NCBI RefSeq assembly: GCF_003863965.1
Contig: NZ_RRCN01000001.1
Span: forward strand, 1,732,006 to 1,796,005
Origin: Paenibacillus oralis
Lineage (GTDB): Bacteria > Bacillota > Bacilli > Paenibacillales > Paenibacillaceae
Direction: 5' to 3'
Length of the DNA: 64,000 bases
A model generated the notes under the pieces. It was not told where the DNA came from. It did no database searches and saw only the letters and a program-made list of their open reading frames with translations. The stretch's first letter is position 1, and each line of letters starts with the position of its first letter. The position numbers and the translations under genes are program-made. Shown here one piece after another: positions 45,485 through 55,775 of this stretch.

Positions 45485-46576
45485 TTACACTCTTTTCCGG
45501 ATGGCATATCCGACAAGCAGCAATAAAGGCAGTAACACGCTGAACGTTACATCCAAATACGGCCAATAGTTAACTATGTGATTGTTGTAGTAGGCGATGT
45601 TTGGAGCGATCACAAGGGGGAGCACAATAAGGATCATACCTAATGGCAACAACAACATGCGAAAATCTTTAATTCTTAGCATCTGAGCTAGTCCCCGATT
45701 AAAGGCTAGAAATACACCATGATCTTAAAATAAAACGTAATGGTCCACATAAGGGCCAAGATGGCTTCAACCCTCTGAAAAAAATCCCCTATATTTATTC
45801 TCCTTGCCAAAGCGTACCCCGGGTATGCATATCGTGCGGATGGTACAGCACCGACGACTAGTATGGTCAAGACGGTCGTAATGATTAAAATGATCCCCCC
45901 TAATGTCGCCCCAAGCAGCATCCCCCGCCTCATCTCCTCTGCTCTGTTCATGCTTGGAAATAACATCATAAACAAGACCAATTCCATAAAAGGAAAGGCG
46001 GCGGCGGGGATCGCCCCCCGGAAGACAGGCTTAAGCCCCTGATCGAACACCGGCAGTATTTTGTGCATATCGGTCGCCGTGATAAGTGATACAACAAAAA
46101 CGACGAATAGCAACATGAACCAGGGAAACAAGATCTCCGCAACACGGGTGAAGGTTTCAAGACCCAGCCTTGCCCCCATAATTGCTAGGAGAAGGATTAA
46201 AATGAATGACAACCGCTTCAATGGGGGTATCTGGCATGACCTGGGTTACGGTGAAATCCCCCAGCTCCCTTAGGTGTGCCCCCATCGAAAGTAAAGCGTA
46301 TCCTAAAAACAGTGAAGAAATAACCGTCCCCACCCATCTTCCAAGAATACGCTCGTTTAATTCAACCAAGCCCAATTTGGGGTTGAACTTTCCTACGTAA
46401 ACGAACAAAAGGATGACCAGCAAGCCAACCATTAAACCCAAAATGGTAGAAATCCATGCATCCTTCTTGGCTTCACCAGCGACAATCGCTGGCAAGACCA
46501 AAATAGAATCCCCCACGGTGGAGAATGTCGCCAATATGGCCAATTGGCGCGTGCTAATTTTGGCGGTTTCAGACAT
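45485..46576 (-). pseudogene. GerAB-family spore germination permease, two frameshifts
   Basis: MSETAKISTRQLAILATFST begins a GerKB/GerAB-type transporter of the APC superfamily, the ligand-binding subunit of nutrient germinant receptors. Frame changes near 46200 and 45707 separate three parts: residues 1-125, a central part (ARLGLETFTRVAEILFPWFM, MNRAEEMRRGMLLGATLGGI) and the end (LAFNRGLAQMLRIKDFRMLL). Together about 363 residues and ten membrane helices, the normal size. Last gene of the ger operon. Confidence 0.8.
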
Positions 46577-46588
46577 TTAAATCCCCCT

Positions 46589-46824
46589 TTACTTTAAAAA
46601 CCTCATCAGAAAGTCGTTTATTGGTTTGTACACAATTTCCAGTAACACCAGAGGAGACGGCATCCTGGCATGTAATACCCAGGCAATGTCCAAAACCATA
46701 CCCATCAGGAGTACAGTGAAGAACACCCAACATTCCTTGCGATACCCTTTTCGCCTAAGAGAAGGAACCTCAAAAACAAGGAAATCGCGGTGGCAACCGC
46801 AATAATTCCAAGAATCGAAACCAT
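46589..46824 (-). pseudogene. Small two-helix germination D-type subunit, frameshifted
   Basis: ATG at 46824 (GGAGGG 10 bases upstream) gives MVSILGIIAVATAISLF; one frame change leads to FEVPSLRRKGYRKECWVFFT then VLLMGMVLDIAWVLHARMPS and a C-terminal PLVLLEIVYKPINDFL. About 77 residues, two membrane segments. Small two-helix D subunits occur in several GerA-type operons between the C and B genes, exactly this place. Confidence 0.6.
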
Positions 46825-46830
46825 ATGCGG

Positions 46831-48036
46831 CTATCCCTCCTGTCCCTCGGGGATCGAATTTCCTATCGTGCCCATGTTTCGGATAAAAACTTTAGTTTCC
46901 ACTTTCACAGGAATGTCTGGATAGACTTCATCCCAGTTCTTCCTGATTTTTCGCCATGCTACCGGATCAGATCGATGAAGAGCTTCACCGAATCCAAAAA
47001 TGTCACTCTTAAATTCATGTTGTGCTTTATCAAGTGCTGTTTTTATAATATCCTGCAATTCCGCCTCCCCTTTTTCCTGTAATGTATCGACCGTTTTCGG
47101 ATCGGTAAGGTCGAGGGTACATTCGACATCGGCTACGTTTTCTTCCATCCGTAAGTCCACTTCGATAGAAGGTTTCCCGTTCCTGAAATGCCCGATGATT
47201 TTTGTTTTTGTGCGGATGACGTCTACCGCTAGGGTCCCCCCGCCCGGGCAGGCAAAATGCCCCGCTGTTTTTTCAACCCGATCCGTAATGTAGTTATACC
47301 CTTTGCTCTCCTTTTCGTTTAACCAACCGATCAGTTTGTCATCCCGGAAGACGGCTGTCTCCGCAAATTGCAAAATCGCTGGAGATTCCACAGACTCGAC
47401 GTTTTTCTTCGTCCCCTCATCCCCGGTCTTCCCCCCTTTGATATCAGTCCCGGTAACCGCCAGCTGCCTCTCGTGGGTTAGAAGGTCATACGAAATCTCG
47501 TCCAATTTGATGACGGACGTGGGTGCCCAATATTTATCCAGTGTTCTCAGGCCCCCGCGAATTCGGTCAGCGGGGATTTTATCCATGTGCGTCAACACTT
47601 TGACAATGTCTCCCGCGCTGCCTTCTTTGCCAACAAGGGTGAAAAGATCTTCCTCACGAACCTCATGGTCCCTTATCAAAAAGTCAAGTGCAGAGCTAAT
47701 TCCCTCCCTTGCCAGTTCTTCACCAATGACAATCACGCGGAGCTGGGCAAGGTAGACCTTTCGGGGCGAAATCGTCGTCATTTTTCGGATGGCCTCGGCC
47801 ATCGTCTTTGCCGTCGTTGTGTAGACGGCCACTGGCGTTTCATATCCTCCCCCTTTTTTCGAAGCGACTTCGTTTGGGACCACAATTTGAACGCTCACCT
47901 GATACCGATTTCCCACCTTATCAATACCGATTGCCGAAGCTACAGCAAGTTCGTTTAACTCCCGGCGACTCCAACAGCCGGATAGGAATAAAGAAAGGCA
48001 AATCATCATCATCATCAAGGTCAAACCTTTCTTCAT
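46831..48036 (-). CDS. GerAC-family germination lipoprotein
   Basis: The start MKKGLTLMMMMICLSLFLSG (48036) has a lipobox LSGC-WSRRELNE, the family hallmark. Domains follow in GerAC order: ELNELAVASAIGIDKVGNRY, TTISPRKVYLAQLRVIVIGE, LDFLIRDHEVREED, then the C-terminal Ger(x)C domain (VDLRMEENVADVECTLDLTD, DPVAWRKIRKNWDEVYPDIP). 401 residues, full length. It is the membrane-anchored C subunit of a nutrient receptor in the spore inner membrane. The only receptor gene here without a visible lesion. Confidence 0.88.
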   Translation of the reverse strand: MKKGLTLMMMMICLSLFLSGCWSRRELNELAVASAIGIDKVGNRYQVSVQIVVPNEVASKKGGGYETPVAVYTTTAKTMAEAIRKMTTISPRKVYLAQLRVIVIGEELAREGISSALDFLIRDHEVREEDLFTLVGKEGSAGDIVKVLTHMDKIPADRIRGGLRTLDKYWAPTSVIKLDEISYDLLTHERQLAVTGTDIKGGKTGDEGTKKNVESVESPAILQFAETAVFRDDKLIGWLNEKESKGYNYITDRVEKTAGHFACPGGGTLAVDVIRTKTKIIGHFRNGKPSIEVDLRMEENVADVECTLDLTDPKTVDTLQEKGEAELQDIIKTALDKAQHEFKSDIFGFGEALHRSDPVAWRKIRKNWDEVYPDIPVKVETKVFIRNMGTIGNSIPEGQEG

Positions 48037-48059
48037 AAAAAACACCCCATTCAGAAGCG

Positions 48060-49382
48060 TTATTCTTTAGACTTTGGTGGTTCTGGTTCTGGCGTTCGTT
48101 CCCGGACGATATTTTTCTGATTCATTAAACGTGGACGAGTAAACATGGCCCACATGGGGACCCGAATTAAGGTATCCTTCAAATCACTGGGAATGAGCGG
48201 AGCGAATGGACTCATATAGGGAATCCCGAATGAGCGTAAACTGCATAAATGCAGTAATAAGGCGATGAAGCCCGCTATGATTCCGAGCAATCCAAAAGAA
48301 GCTGCTAATATCATAAACGGAAAACGTAGTATGCGTACGGGAATGGCCATATTGACAGAAGGAAACACGAAGTTTGAGATTGCCGTAATCGAGACGACAA
48401 TGACCATCGCGGCAGACACCATCCCCGGGTCCACCGCAGCCGTTCCGACGACCAAAGTCCCTACAATGGATACCGCTTGTCCAACGGCTTTCGGCATCCG
48501 AATGCCGGCTTCTCGCAAAATTTCGAAGGTCACTTCCATCACCACTGCCGGAAACGGGACCCCCTCCCGCTGCGCCATCAAATTTGTCAACAAATCGGAA
48601 GGGATCATTTCCTGATGGAAAGTCGTGATTGCGATATAAAGAGAAGGGCTCAAGAGAGCAATAAAAAAACAGAGGAATCGCAGAATACGCAAAAGACTAG
48701 CAAGGTCCCAACGTTGATAGTAATCCTCTGCAGCTTGGAAAAACTGCGTGAATACGACGGGAACGATCAGAACAAACGGGGTTCCGTCAATCAAAATAGC
48801 GACCCTTCCCTCCAGCAAATCAGCAGCGACGACATCGGGGCGTTCGGTATTGTAAATCGTCGGGAATGGAGTGAACGTCTCATCCTGGATCATTTGTTCA
48901 ATATAGCCACCTTCGAGGATGCCATCAATATCGATACGATCCAAACGTTCGCGCACCTCCTCCACGACCTTGTCATTGACAATGCCCTTGATGTACATCA
49001 GGGCTATATTTGTTTTCGTCACTTTACCGAGTTGCCTACTCTCCACCCATAGACGCGGATCTTTGATTCTCCGCCGAATCATAGCTGTACTCGTTCGGAG
49101 GTTCTCATTAAAGCTCTCCTTGGATCCGCGGATGACTGTTTCTGTACTGGCTTCTGTCACACCGCGATGTTCCCAGCCCTTCATTGAGATAACCAAGCCC
49201 AGTGTATATCCATCCAACAGGAGAATCGCATCACCGTATAATAGGGCGTCAAAGAAAGCATCAAAGTCACTAACATCCTTAACCTCTCCTACGGTAAGCG
49301 CTCTGCTTTTCAGAAAGAATAGTATGTTTTTCCCTTGTGAATCTGATTCTTCCCATTGAAAGTCCAGCATTAGCGTTTCCAT
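48060..49382 (-). pseudogene. GerAA-family germination protein, N-terminal truncated
   Basis: 440 residues against about 500-540 in the family. Residues 1-230 keep most of the cytoplasmic domain (RRRIKDPRLWVESRQLGKVT, NIALMYIKGIVNDKVVEEVR); five or six membrane helices follow, then the Pro/Glu tail. The first 60-100 residues (NTD1 start) are missing: the true reading frame continues upstream as INNFIMETLMLD for only a few codons before turning into another gene's end. No ribosome binding site precedes the ATG. The A subunit forms the receptor channel, so this operon is probably dead. Confidence 0.8.
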
Positions 49383-49389
49383 GATGAAA

Positions 49390-49674
49390 TTATTGATCGA
49401 TTTCGAATCCGCTAACCCGACAAGCAGGCATACCCACTCCCAAAGGGGCCCCCGGCAACAGTGGCATTCCTAGCCCCAACATCCGTTCCGTCACGACATA
49501 TACTGTCTCACTCCCTCCCATGATGGTACATGGAGAATGTATGCTGATATTCAGAAGATGACTGTGCAGTTTACCGTTGTTAGTCAATGACAGAACGCGG
49601 TATGAAACCAGTGAGTGTGAACCTGGTTCGAAGTAACAAAGCCAAGCGAATAGGCATATCATACATTGCTCCAC
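49390..49674 (-). pseudogene. Unknown 94-codon frame cut by the ger operon junction
   Basis: The useful part is NGKLHSHLLNISIHSPCTIM, GGSETVYVVTERMLGLGMPL and LPGAPLGVGMPACRVSGFEI, a beta-rich, Gly/Pro-rich sequence. The first 30 residues look random and there is no ribosome binding site. It joins the truncated gerA start at about 49400. No family named. Confidence 0.35.
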
Positions 49675-49825
49675 TCTTGCAATTCCGTTACCGGCCCGTG
49701 AATTCGCCGAGAAAAGTGATCGACAGAGGGTGCCTATTTACCAAAATAAACTGGTGTGTAGCATTATTAGGGCTTCAAATGAATACTACTTTCGGAGGCT
49801 GCATCGACTGGAGGGGACTTTTGTT

Positions 49826-50044
49826 ATGGCAAAGAAAGGGACAACATTTAATCGTTACAGCATGAAGATCAAAGAGGAGGCTGTACGACTTTATTTGGAG
49901 GAAGGGTTAGGATATAGAACCGTTGCTGAGCGGTTAGGTTTACGAAGCAAAACACAAGTCGAAGTGTGGGTAAAGCGACATCAGGAAGAGCGGTCGTTTG
50001 CTGATAAACGATCACACCCGCCAAACCTTAACTCCATCTTATAA
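49826..50044 (+). pseudogene. IS3-family OrfA fragment
   Basis: ATG with GGAGGGG upstream begins MAKKGTTFNRYSMKIKEEAV then RLYLEEGLGYRTVAERLGLR and SKTQVEVWVKRHQEERSF, the helix-turn-helix of IS3/IS150-type OrfA. The frame ends early (NLNSIL), and OrfB with the DDE domain is absent; up to 50250 only scrambled sequence follows. Confidence 0.6.
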
Positions 50045-50258
50045 AGGCCTAACGACTATAAAGGGTCGTTTCTTTCGGATACAAGGGAGACCTTATAGAC
50101 AGGCTGCCCACAGTGTGCTCGATCAGTTTAACAACAAGATGATTGTTTGTGGTCCATGTCGGGCCGTATCCAAAATTCATACGATTCTTAAAGAACCAAA
50201 ACGATCACCAAAAAATCGCTCTGGTATCTGGTCCCACAGGTACCAATCATCGAAACCT

Positions 50259-50288
50259 AAATAGCCTCCGTGTTAAGGGAGGCTATTT
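50259..50288. terminator. Perfect hairpin
   Basis: AAATAGCCTCC pairs with GGAGGCTATTT around 8 bases; A- and T-rich flanks allow either direction. Confidence 0.6.
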
Positions 50289-50400
50289 AGGGCCTGACTT
50301 TCCTTCAATGTTGTTATGAATAACGCAAGATAGTGTATTCAATTGCCGGTGAAAAGGTTCATAGTCCCCCGCTGTATGATAAATAAACCAAAAGGAGAAA

Positions 50401-51196
50401 ATGATAATAAGACTTTTTTTAGAAGGGATTGAGGCAATGAACAGCTCAGAGGTGATTATGCTATTCCATGAAATCCAGCAAGGGACGAGAAAACGCTTTC
50501 CAAACCATTACTTTGTTGGTGAACCAGGAAAGCAGCATCTCGTTGAACTGACCAGGTATATCATTGAAGACCTTTTAAATATTCCCACCGAAAAAATCCC
50601 AAAGCAAATTACAGCAGAACTATTATGGAAAAACCGGTTAAATCCACCGGCCAAAATTCAAGGATTGAATTATACCGAACTGATTGAGCTTTCATATCCG
50701 GGCCAATTTTTCCCTTGGGATTTCAAACAAGTTTCCAACGGATACTGGATAGGAGAAAAGGGCTGACAACGAGCCATTAATACTGTTAAATATGTTATTG
50801 ATGAAATCGAAAGGATCCCTATTTCTGATATTCCCCAACGGATCAATACCGGATTTTTTTAACGGAACCGGCTAATAGGTATTTTGGACACATTCGGTAG
50901 TTCCCCCTACCAGGTGGTAAATGCCCCTTTATCCCGGTGAATTTCAGCCATGGCAGTTCGCCAATGTGCCGTTGAATTGTTGGAAAGACGTAGAATATGT
51001 GCGACAAGGCATGGATCATCTTCTGTTTGTTGATTTGAAATTCCAAAGCTATGAGGAAGCTATTGCCAACATCAAAAGGGTGCATTTCTTCGAGTACCAA
51101 CGGTCGGGTCTTTTCGTTGTCGCGTTTCACTCCAGATTAAAGAAAGTTAAAGATTGGATCACTTATCAAATGGATCATCGCTTTCAAATAGAGTAG
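50401..51196 (+). pseudogene. DUF4046-like protein gene with stops and frameshifts
   Basis: MIIRLFLEGIEAMNSSEVIM (AAGGAG upstream) leads into repeated segments. The first is FPNHYFVGEPGKQHLVELTR...YTELIELSYPGQFFPWDFKQ; the second, after an in-frame TGA at 50764-50766 and two further lesions, is AINTVKYVIDEIERIPISDI and ALYPGEFQPWQFANVP, ending MDHRFQIE. The internal repeat (YPGxFxPW, rAxxxxxxxIe..L.Ip.) is typical of DUF4046 of Bacillales. Function unknown. Corrected length about 260 residues. Confidence 0.6.
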
Positions 51197-51405
51197 AGGC
51201 GTGACGTGAGAGAAGGAGTGATCCTGTTTATGTAAGTCTTTTTACCTTTTTCTCCTGATGATGATAGCGGCATCAAGGGAGGGGTTCTGGCAAAACAGTT
51301 GGTACATCAAAGTCTGTGCTTTGGGGGAATTCAAGCATCATAAGTCAACAGCTAGGATTCCAAATAACACATGTTTCTGCCTCATGTGTTCGTAAGATTT
51401 GCCAC

Positions 51406-52155
51406 TCATGACAACACGACAGGAATCCAAAAGGATGCCTCGCCCCTAGGCGGGATACTCGGAGTCCCCGCTGGCTTCATTCTTCCCCCATATAATCCTA
51501 CGTCTGCCTCATCCAACCCGAGCCTTTTAGCTGCGAGGTACCGCGAGTACCCATCCCGAAGAACCCATCCATCGTTCCCTTTTTCGAGTAGAATCTTCTG
51601 ATCAAATTCACCATGCTCCTCATAATATTCAACCGCACGCAGGATCTTCTCTTCCCTTGGTGGGAAGAATTCATACGGAATCTGTATGGAGTAAATCTTC
51701 ATCGGGCTTTTAGGAAGACGCCTTTTGGGCGCGGCTACCGCTGGAGCTGCTGGAGAAATTGACCTGCCGACTACCTTCTGCTTTTCTTGGTTAGCAAAAT
51801 CCGCTGCCTTTTTTGCTGCCAGGAACTCGACCTGAAACGCAATAATCCCCATATCATCACCTTCTAATACATTAAAGGACAAATCCAGGGTAATTTCACA
51901 TTGGATCAGGACCCTTCCACCGATTAGTCCCAATTGTGCTGCTTTCGACTCCTGAGATACCTTATCGTACTGTTTTTTATCCAGGAGCACCGTAAACAGG
52001 ATATCCTTACTCGGCATAGGTAGGCCCTCCGGCAGTGCTGCTCCTGTCCCCCATGTCGTTAAATCCAAACAATACCAATCTGTATTTTGATCTTGGGGGT
52101 TCTCAATCTTACGAACGCTCGAGACCTCACCCGTAATCGTGATTCTTGCGGCCAT
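51406..52155 (-). CDS. ParB/Srx-like domain protein with N-terminal OB-like part
   Basis: MAARITITGEVSSVRKIENP (start 52155, GAGGG just upstream; 52170 is an alternative) begins a beta-rich, OB-fold-like domain to about residue 130. An Ala/Pro linker follows, then PMKIYSIQIPYEFFPPREEK and GNDGWVLRDGYSRYLAAKRL, the ParB/sulfiredoxin nuclease-fold motif (L-x-DG-x-x-R-x-x-A-x-x-x-G). Such proteins occur on plasmids and conjugative elements. The last 25 residues (GTPSIPPRGEASF...) look unrelated, so the 3' end may be altered. Role unknown. Confidence 0.55.
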   Translation of the reverse strand: MAARITITGEVSSVRKIENPQDQNTDWYCLDLTTWGTGAALPEGLPMPSKDILFTVLLDKKQYDKVSQESKAAQLGLIGGRVLIQCEITLDLSFNVLEGDDMGIIAFQVEFLAAKKAADFANQEKQKVVGRSISPAAPAVAAPKRRLPKSPMKIYSIQIPYEFFPPREEKILRAVEYYEEHGEFDQKILLEKGNDGWVLRDGYSRYLAAKRLGLDEADVGLYGGRMKPAGTPSIPPRGEASFWIPVVLS

Positions 52156-52170
52156 GGATCCCTCACCCAT

Positions 52171-52998
52171 TCCTATCTAGGTTTCAATTCCCGCGGTAAC
52201 CCCTCTCCCTTCTTCTCCTTTTAAGGCGGTCTAATCCCTTTCGCTTTCACTTTTGGGCTCACGTTCAATATTTTGTATTGCCTCCGCTAGTGCTCATCCG
52301 CTCATACATCTCAGAGATATTTATACGAAGTAAACAACACACAACTTCCGTAACTTAACCTGTTGTCGATTCGGAACTGCAGCAGTTTTCCTTCTAACAT
52401 ATTTACGCCTAGCCAAGTGTTGAATATGTCAACAGAACAGACCGGGAATGCACATGCCCATCCTTAGCCGGAGTGGGCTTGGTGGCAGGCTTCTTGGTCC
52501 TATGGCCTGTCATGGTCCGCTAAAACCCACCATGATTACACAACCATCTTCTATTTTCCCTCTTGTTGTACCAATCGGACGCTGGAATTCATAATGGGGT
52601 AAACGTTGGATGTCTAACAGTCCTGTTTAATCGAAACAAACTTATCCTAAATTGAATATGACCCAAGCCGCTCACGGCGGAATTTTGTAAAAGACGAAAG
52701 TTGAAGTTTTTGGCCCGTCACGAAAACAAAATGAGGGTACCTCTGCCCTGCAGGAATGGGTCTCGCCTCGCTTGACACAGGAAACTTGGCCGCGTAAGTC
52801 GATTACCTGCTAGGCACAAAAAATGAAACACCTTACCCTTTCCGGGATGGAACTATGTATGGCATTGATTAATTATTTAGGCTTTTTTTCGTTGGTAAGA
52901 AGATATCCCGTTTTCCGGCCGCTGCACCCGTCAATTGGGCATTGGGACCGGTTACACACATTAGGGTAAAAAGTGGCGCCTTCATCGGCTCCACTTTT
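52171..52998. other. No gene recognised
   Basis: About 830 bases. No open frame with a start signal or recognisable product on either strand; probably scrambled remains. Confidence 0.4.
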
Positions 52999-52999
52999 T
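52966..52999 (-). terminator. Terminator after 38-residue ORF
   Basis: AAAAAGTGG pairs with CCACTTTTT directly after the stop codon of 53115-52999. Confidence 0.6.
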
Positions 53000-53115
53000 C
53001 AAAGCAGTTCTTCAGGCTCGTCCCCTCCTTGAATGTCCCTACAGGCTAGATATAAACTGGTCAAAGCAAAAACAAGCAACAGGAAAGCGGAAAGGTATGC
53101 AAGTTGCTTTACCAT
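52999..53115 (-). CDS. 38-residue single-membrane-span protein
   Basis: MVKQLAYLSAFLLLVFALTS begins one hydrophobic helix, then a short acidic tail (GGDEPEELL). No good ribosome binding site precedes the ATG, but a terminator follows the stop at once, which supports a real transcript. No family recognised. Confidence 0.35.
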   Translation of the reverse strand: MVKQLAYLSAFLLLVFALTSLYLACRDIQGGDEPEELL

Positions 53116-53186
53116 ACTAACGGCTGGAAAGTCATGACGCTAATTTCAAACCTTTTCGGGGATGTAACGGAAAGGTCTACTACATA

Positions 53187-53238
53187 AAAAGCAGTGGCAT
53201 TCTAGAACCTTTTGGTTCCAGAGTGCCACTGCTTTTTT
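53187..53238. terminator. Long bidirectional terminator
   Basis: AAAAGCAGTGGCA and TCTAGAACC pair with GGTTCCAGA and TGCCACTGCTTTT, followed by T6. Downstream of the minus-strand gene 53594-53385. Confidence 0.8.
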
Positions 53239-53384
53239 AGAAGTGAGCGAGTTTTATTTCCTTTCTTTATAGTATGAAAAGTCCCACGGAGGCGAAAGTC
53301 AGGGGCATAGCGTTTTTTGCATTGATGTCTTTTATGAAGGCACTCCATCTTTTTCGGAGCCACCGAACGATCCGAGTCTTACCC

Positions 53385-53594
53385 TTAAGCGGCAGGCCCA
53401 TCATTGGATTTAGTAGATGCCTCCTTTTCCCTTTCTTCCGCCATACCCTGAAAGTACTTCGCCCGTTCCAAATGGAAGCTACGCAGTTGTTCTTGATAAT
53501 GTTGCATTTTCATATGCCATTCGTACATTTGCCGGTAATAAGTGGCATGGTCTTGCGTATACATCGGCATTGCATAGTGTACGAAATGATTCAT
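53385..53594 (-). CDS. His/Met-rich 69-residue protein (paralogue of 1264-1467)
   Basis: ATG with AAGGAGG upstream. The product MNHFVHYAMPMYTQDHATYY...RQMYEWHMKMQHYQEQLRSF matches the 67-residue protein near the window start over its full length except the Ser/Thr-rich tail. Conserved residues are listed there. Here it is a single gene with its own terminator and no 76-residue partner. Confidence 0.7.
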   Translation of the reverse strand: MNHFVHYAMPMYTQDHATYYRQMYEWHMKMQHYQEQLRSFHLERAKYFQGMAEEREKEASTKSNDGPAA

Positions 53595-53897
53595 TGAAAT
53601 TCCTCCTTAAGAAGATGAACCAATTTTATATTTCCACATTAGTCTATGGAGAAATACCCATAATGCACACGGTGTTTGCCTAGGTGATGGGGGCCCCAGA
53701 AAAAAATACATTCGCCTCAAAGTTCGTTAGCCCCATACCTACTCGGTACCAGGGCTTTTAACTTTCACGATGACTGTCATTATACCCTCCTTTTTGAAGT
53801 GGGAACCAAAAAATGGCCTTGATGCCGGGGTATATTCCCAAAAGTGGATGGGGAGATTAACTGTGTTCAGAATTATATCAGCGAGGAGTCATTGACG

Positions 53898-54214
53898 ATG
53901 AAATGCATTTGGTTCATTTCCTTTCTCGGGTTGTTCAACCGATTAGAGGCCCATCCCGAATGATTAGCGAGGGTCATATGGTGGGTAACCATTCTTTCAA
54001 CCACGCGAATTCACCTAAATTAAGCGATGTTGATTTTCGGAATCAGGTCACGAAAACACACAAAGTCACAAGGCTCATATCGGGTTGGAGCGGCGAGTGC
54101 CTAACAAGCACCATTCAGGTGCTGCCTAATATCAAAAAACTGCGAAACGGCGGTGTTAGGCTGGTGATGACGATTCCTGAACTACTTGATCTTCCGGGGG
54201 GGTACTTAGTATGA
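53898..54214 (+). pseudogene. Polysaccharide deacetylase relic (second copy)
   Basis: MKCIWFISFLGLF is the start of the signal peptide (GAGGAG upstream), immediately joined to NRLEAHPE, which corresponds to residue 118 of the intact enzyme at 24152-24985: about 100 residues including motif 1 (TFDD) are deleted. A frameshift follows, then EGHMVGNHSFNHANSPKLSD (motif 2) and, after another deletion, QVLPNIKKLRNGGVRLVM and TIPELLDLPGG. Motifs 3-5 are gone. The end overlaps the start of the secreted helical gene as in cassette 1. Confidence 0.8.
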
Positions 54215-54819
54215 AAAAATCACAAAGATTATGCGTCAGTACGATTATTTACGCCACACTGGTCCTTTTTTTCCTAACTCCTTTTTACCCCGTCTTGGCG
54301 GGGAAACCGTCACAAGAGGAGCAATTTCACGCCCATGAAAGTATAATTTACAACTTGATTGATCATGGTCTCGAGCCGCTGGAAAAACAGAAAATCCATA
54401 TACGGATTGAACAGAGCGCTAAACTCAATAATGCTAAAAGCATCGACAATCTTTCGGCAACGATTTCAACCGCAGGGGAAGTATTTGGGGAAACGTCGGA
54501 TTCTTTCTCTGGAATGAAAATCCCAGATGGATTTTCGCACGAAACTAGGGATGCAATGAAGGAAATCCACCTGTTTTTCACGATGGGTTTTAAGGCATTG
54601 GAACAAAGCATGGGCTACTTCTCGCAGTATCAGAAAAACCACGATCCCGCGATGCGTGCAGCATACAGCTTAAAATACCAGGAGGGATTCACCCTCATTG
54701 ATGGGGGGTTAACTTGCCTTGAGACACTAAAACGGGGTCTGTTCCCGGAAGAATTTAAGAACGTTTGGGTTAAAGAACGGCTTTACAATTTGCGATCGAG
54801 GTCCATTCCAAATAAGTAG
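54211..54819 (+). CDS. Secreted helical protein, 202 residues
   Basis: MKKSQRLCVSTIIYATLVLF...PVLA is a signal peptide. The mature part is all-helical: EQFHAHESIIYNLIDHGLEP, LEKQKIHIRIEQSAKLNNAK, MGFKALEQSMGYFSQYQKNH, IDGGLTCLETLKRGLFPEEF. It is the intact paralogue of the broken gene at 23555-24155, and its start overlaps the ruined deacetylase copy by four bases (ATGA). No catalytic motif seen. Coupling to a deacetylase in both cassettes suggests it acts with that enzyme on the wall or cortex. Confidence 0.75.
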   Translation: MKKSQRLCVSTIIYATLVLFFLTPFYPVLAGKPSQEEQFHAHESIIYNLIDHGLEPLEKQKIHIRIEQSAKLNNAKSIDNLSATISTAGEVFGETSDSFSGMKIPDGFSHETRDAMKEIHLFFTMGFKALEQSMGYFSQYQKNHDPAMRAAYSLKYQEGFTLIDGGLTCLETLKRGLFPEEFKNVWVKERLYNLRSRSIPNK

Positions 54820-55346
54820 CCATCCGGAATGGACCTTATCTCCTCAAAATCCCCCCTATCCCTGTAAAATCGTGTTCCCAGTTAAATGGCCCGTCTGCTA
54901 ACCCACGGTGGGCTTTTTATTTGGGAGCTGTTTTGAAAATTATATCCCATCTGTCAGTGAAGGGCGAAGGGAATTCCCAATGATCAGCGAACCGTGTATC
55001 GCCCCAAGTATATTGTTATAGCAGATCGACAACAAACCGAGCGGTGAATCACTAGTTCCCCTAGGCTAACACCTTGTTTGGGTTCGTCAAAAAGCGACTA
55101 CTATCACGATTAGGGTGAAATTGGTGGGATCGCCACGTATTCATGACGGGAACTTAACTTCCTCTTTTGGTATACCCTGTTTTTTTCGATCATTGCGCAA
55201 TGAAACGAGCCAAAAGCCACTTTTTCCCCCGAGACACTATTCTCGCTTGATTCCATTTCAAAATACAAACTTCGGCATTTTTCTCATAAGTTCGTTTTCC
55301 CCTACATATGTTAAGGTTAATCCAATAAGGGAAGAGGTGTGATTTC

Positions 55347-55775
55347 ATGGCGGTTGTCAAAGCAAGAGATCAAGATATCGCCTTGCTAGCAAGACTGCTC
55401 CGTGCGGAGGCTGAAGGCGAGGGCCAAAGGGGGATGATGCTTGTAGGGAATGTAGGAATTAATCGTATAATTTCAAATTGCTCTGATTTCAAAGGAATTC
55501 GAACGATTCCACAAATGATTTACCAACCCCACGCGTTTGAAGCATTAATTCACGGATACTTTTATCAATCGGCAAGAGACAGAGAAAGACGATTAGCAAG
55601 ACGAGCGGTAAATGGGGAACGGTTTTGGCCTGCTAAATTTAGCCTGTGGTATTTCAAGCCTTCAGGGAATTGTCCGGAAACTTGGTACAATCAACCGCTT
55701 GTAGGGCGTTATAAGAGTCATTGTTTTTATGAGCCAACAGCAGAAACCTGCGAGCATATATATCAAACATACTAA
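55347..55775 (+). CDS. CwlJ/SleB-type spore cortex hydrolase (second copy)
   Basis: 142 residues, Hydrolase_2 domain only: ARLLRAEAEGEGQRGMMLVG with the catalytic glutamate region, GNVGINRIISNCSDF, FSLWYFKPSGNCPETWYNQP and TAETCEHIYQTY. ATG with GAGGTG upstream. Closely similar to the protein at 2905-3336. Both are complete, so the organism would have at least two CwlJ-type enzymes. No gerQ neighbour. Confidence 0.85.
   Translation: MAVVKARDQDIALLARLLRAEAEGEGQRGMMLVGNVGINRIISNCSDFKGIRTIPQMIYQPHAFEALIHGYFYQSARDRERRLARRAVNGERFWPAKFSLWYFKPSGNCPETWYNQPLVGRYKSHCFYEPTAETCEHIYQTY

Noticed and set aside
48477..49052. 191-codon plus-strand frame over the gerA gene, and similar frames over gerC
   Set aside because: Antisense to well-supported ger genes, with no start signal.
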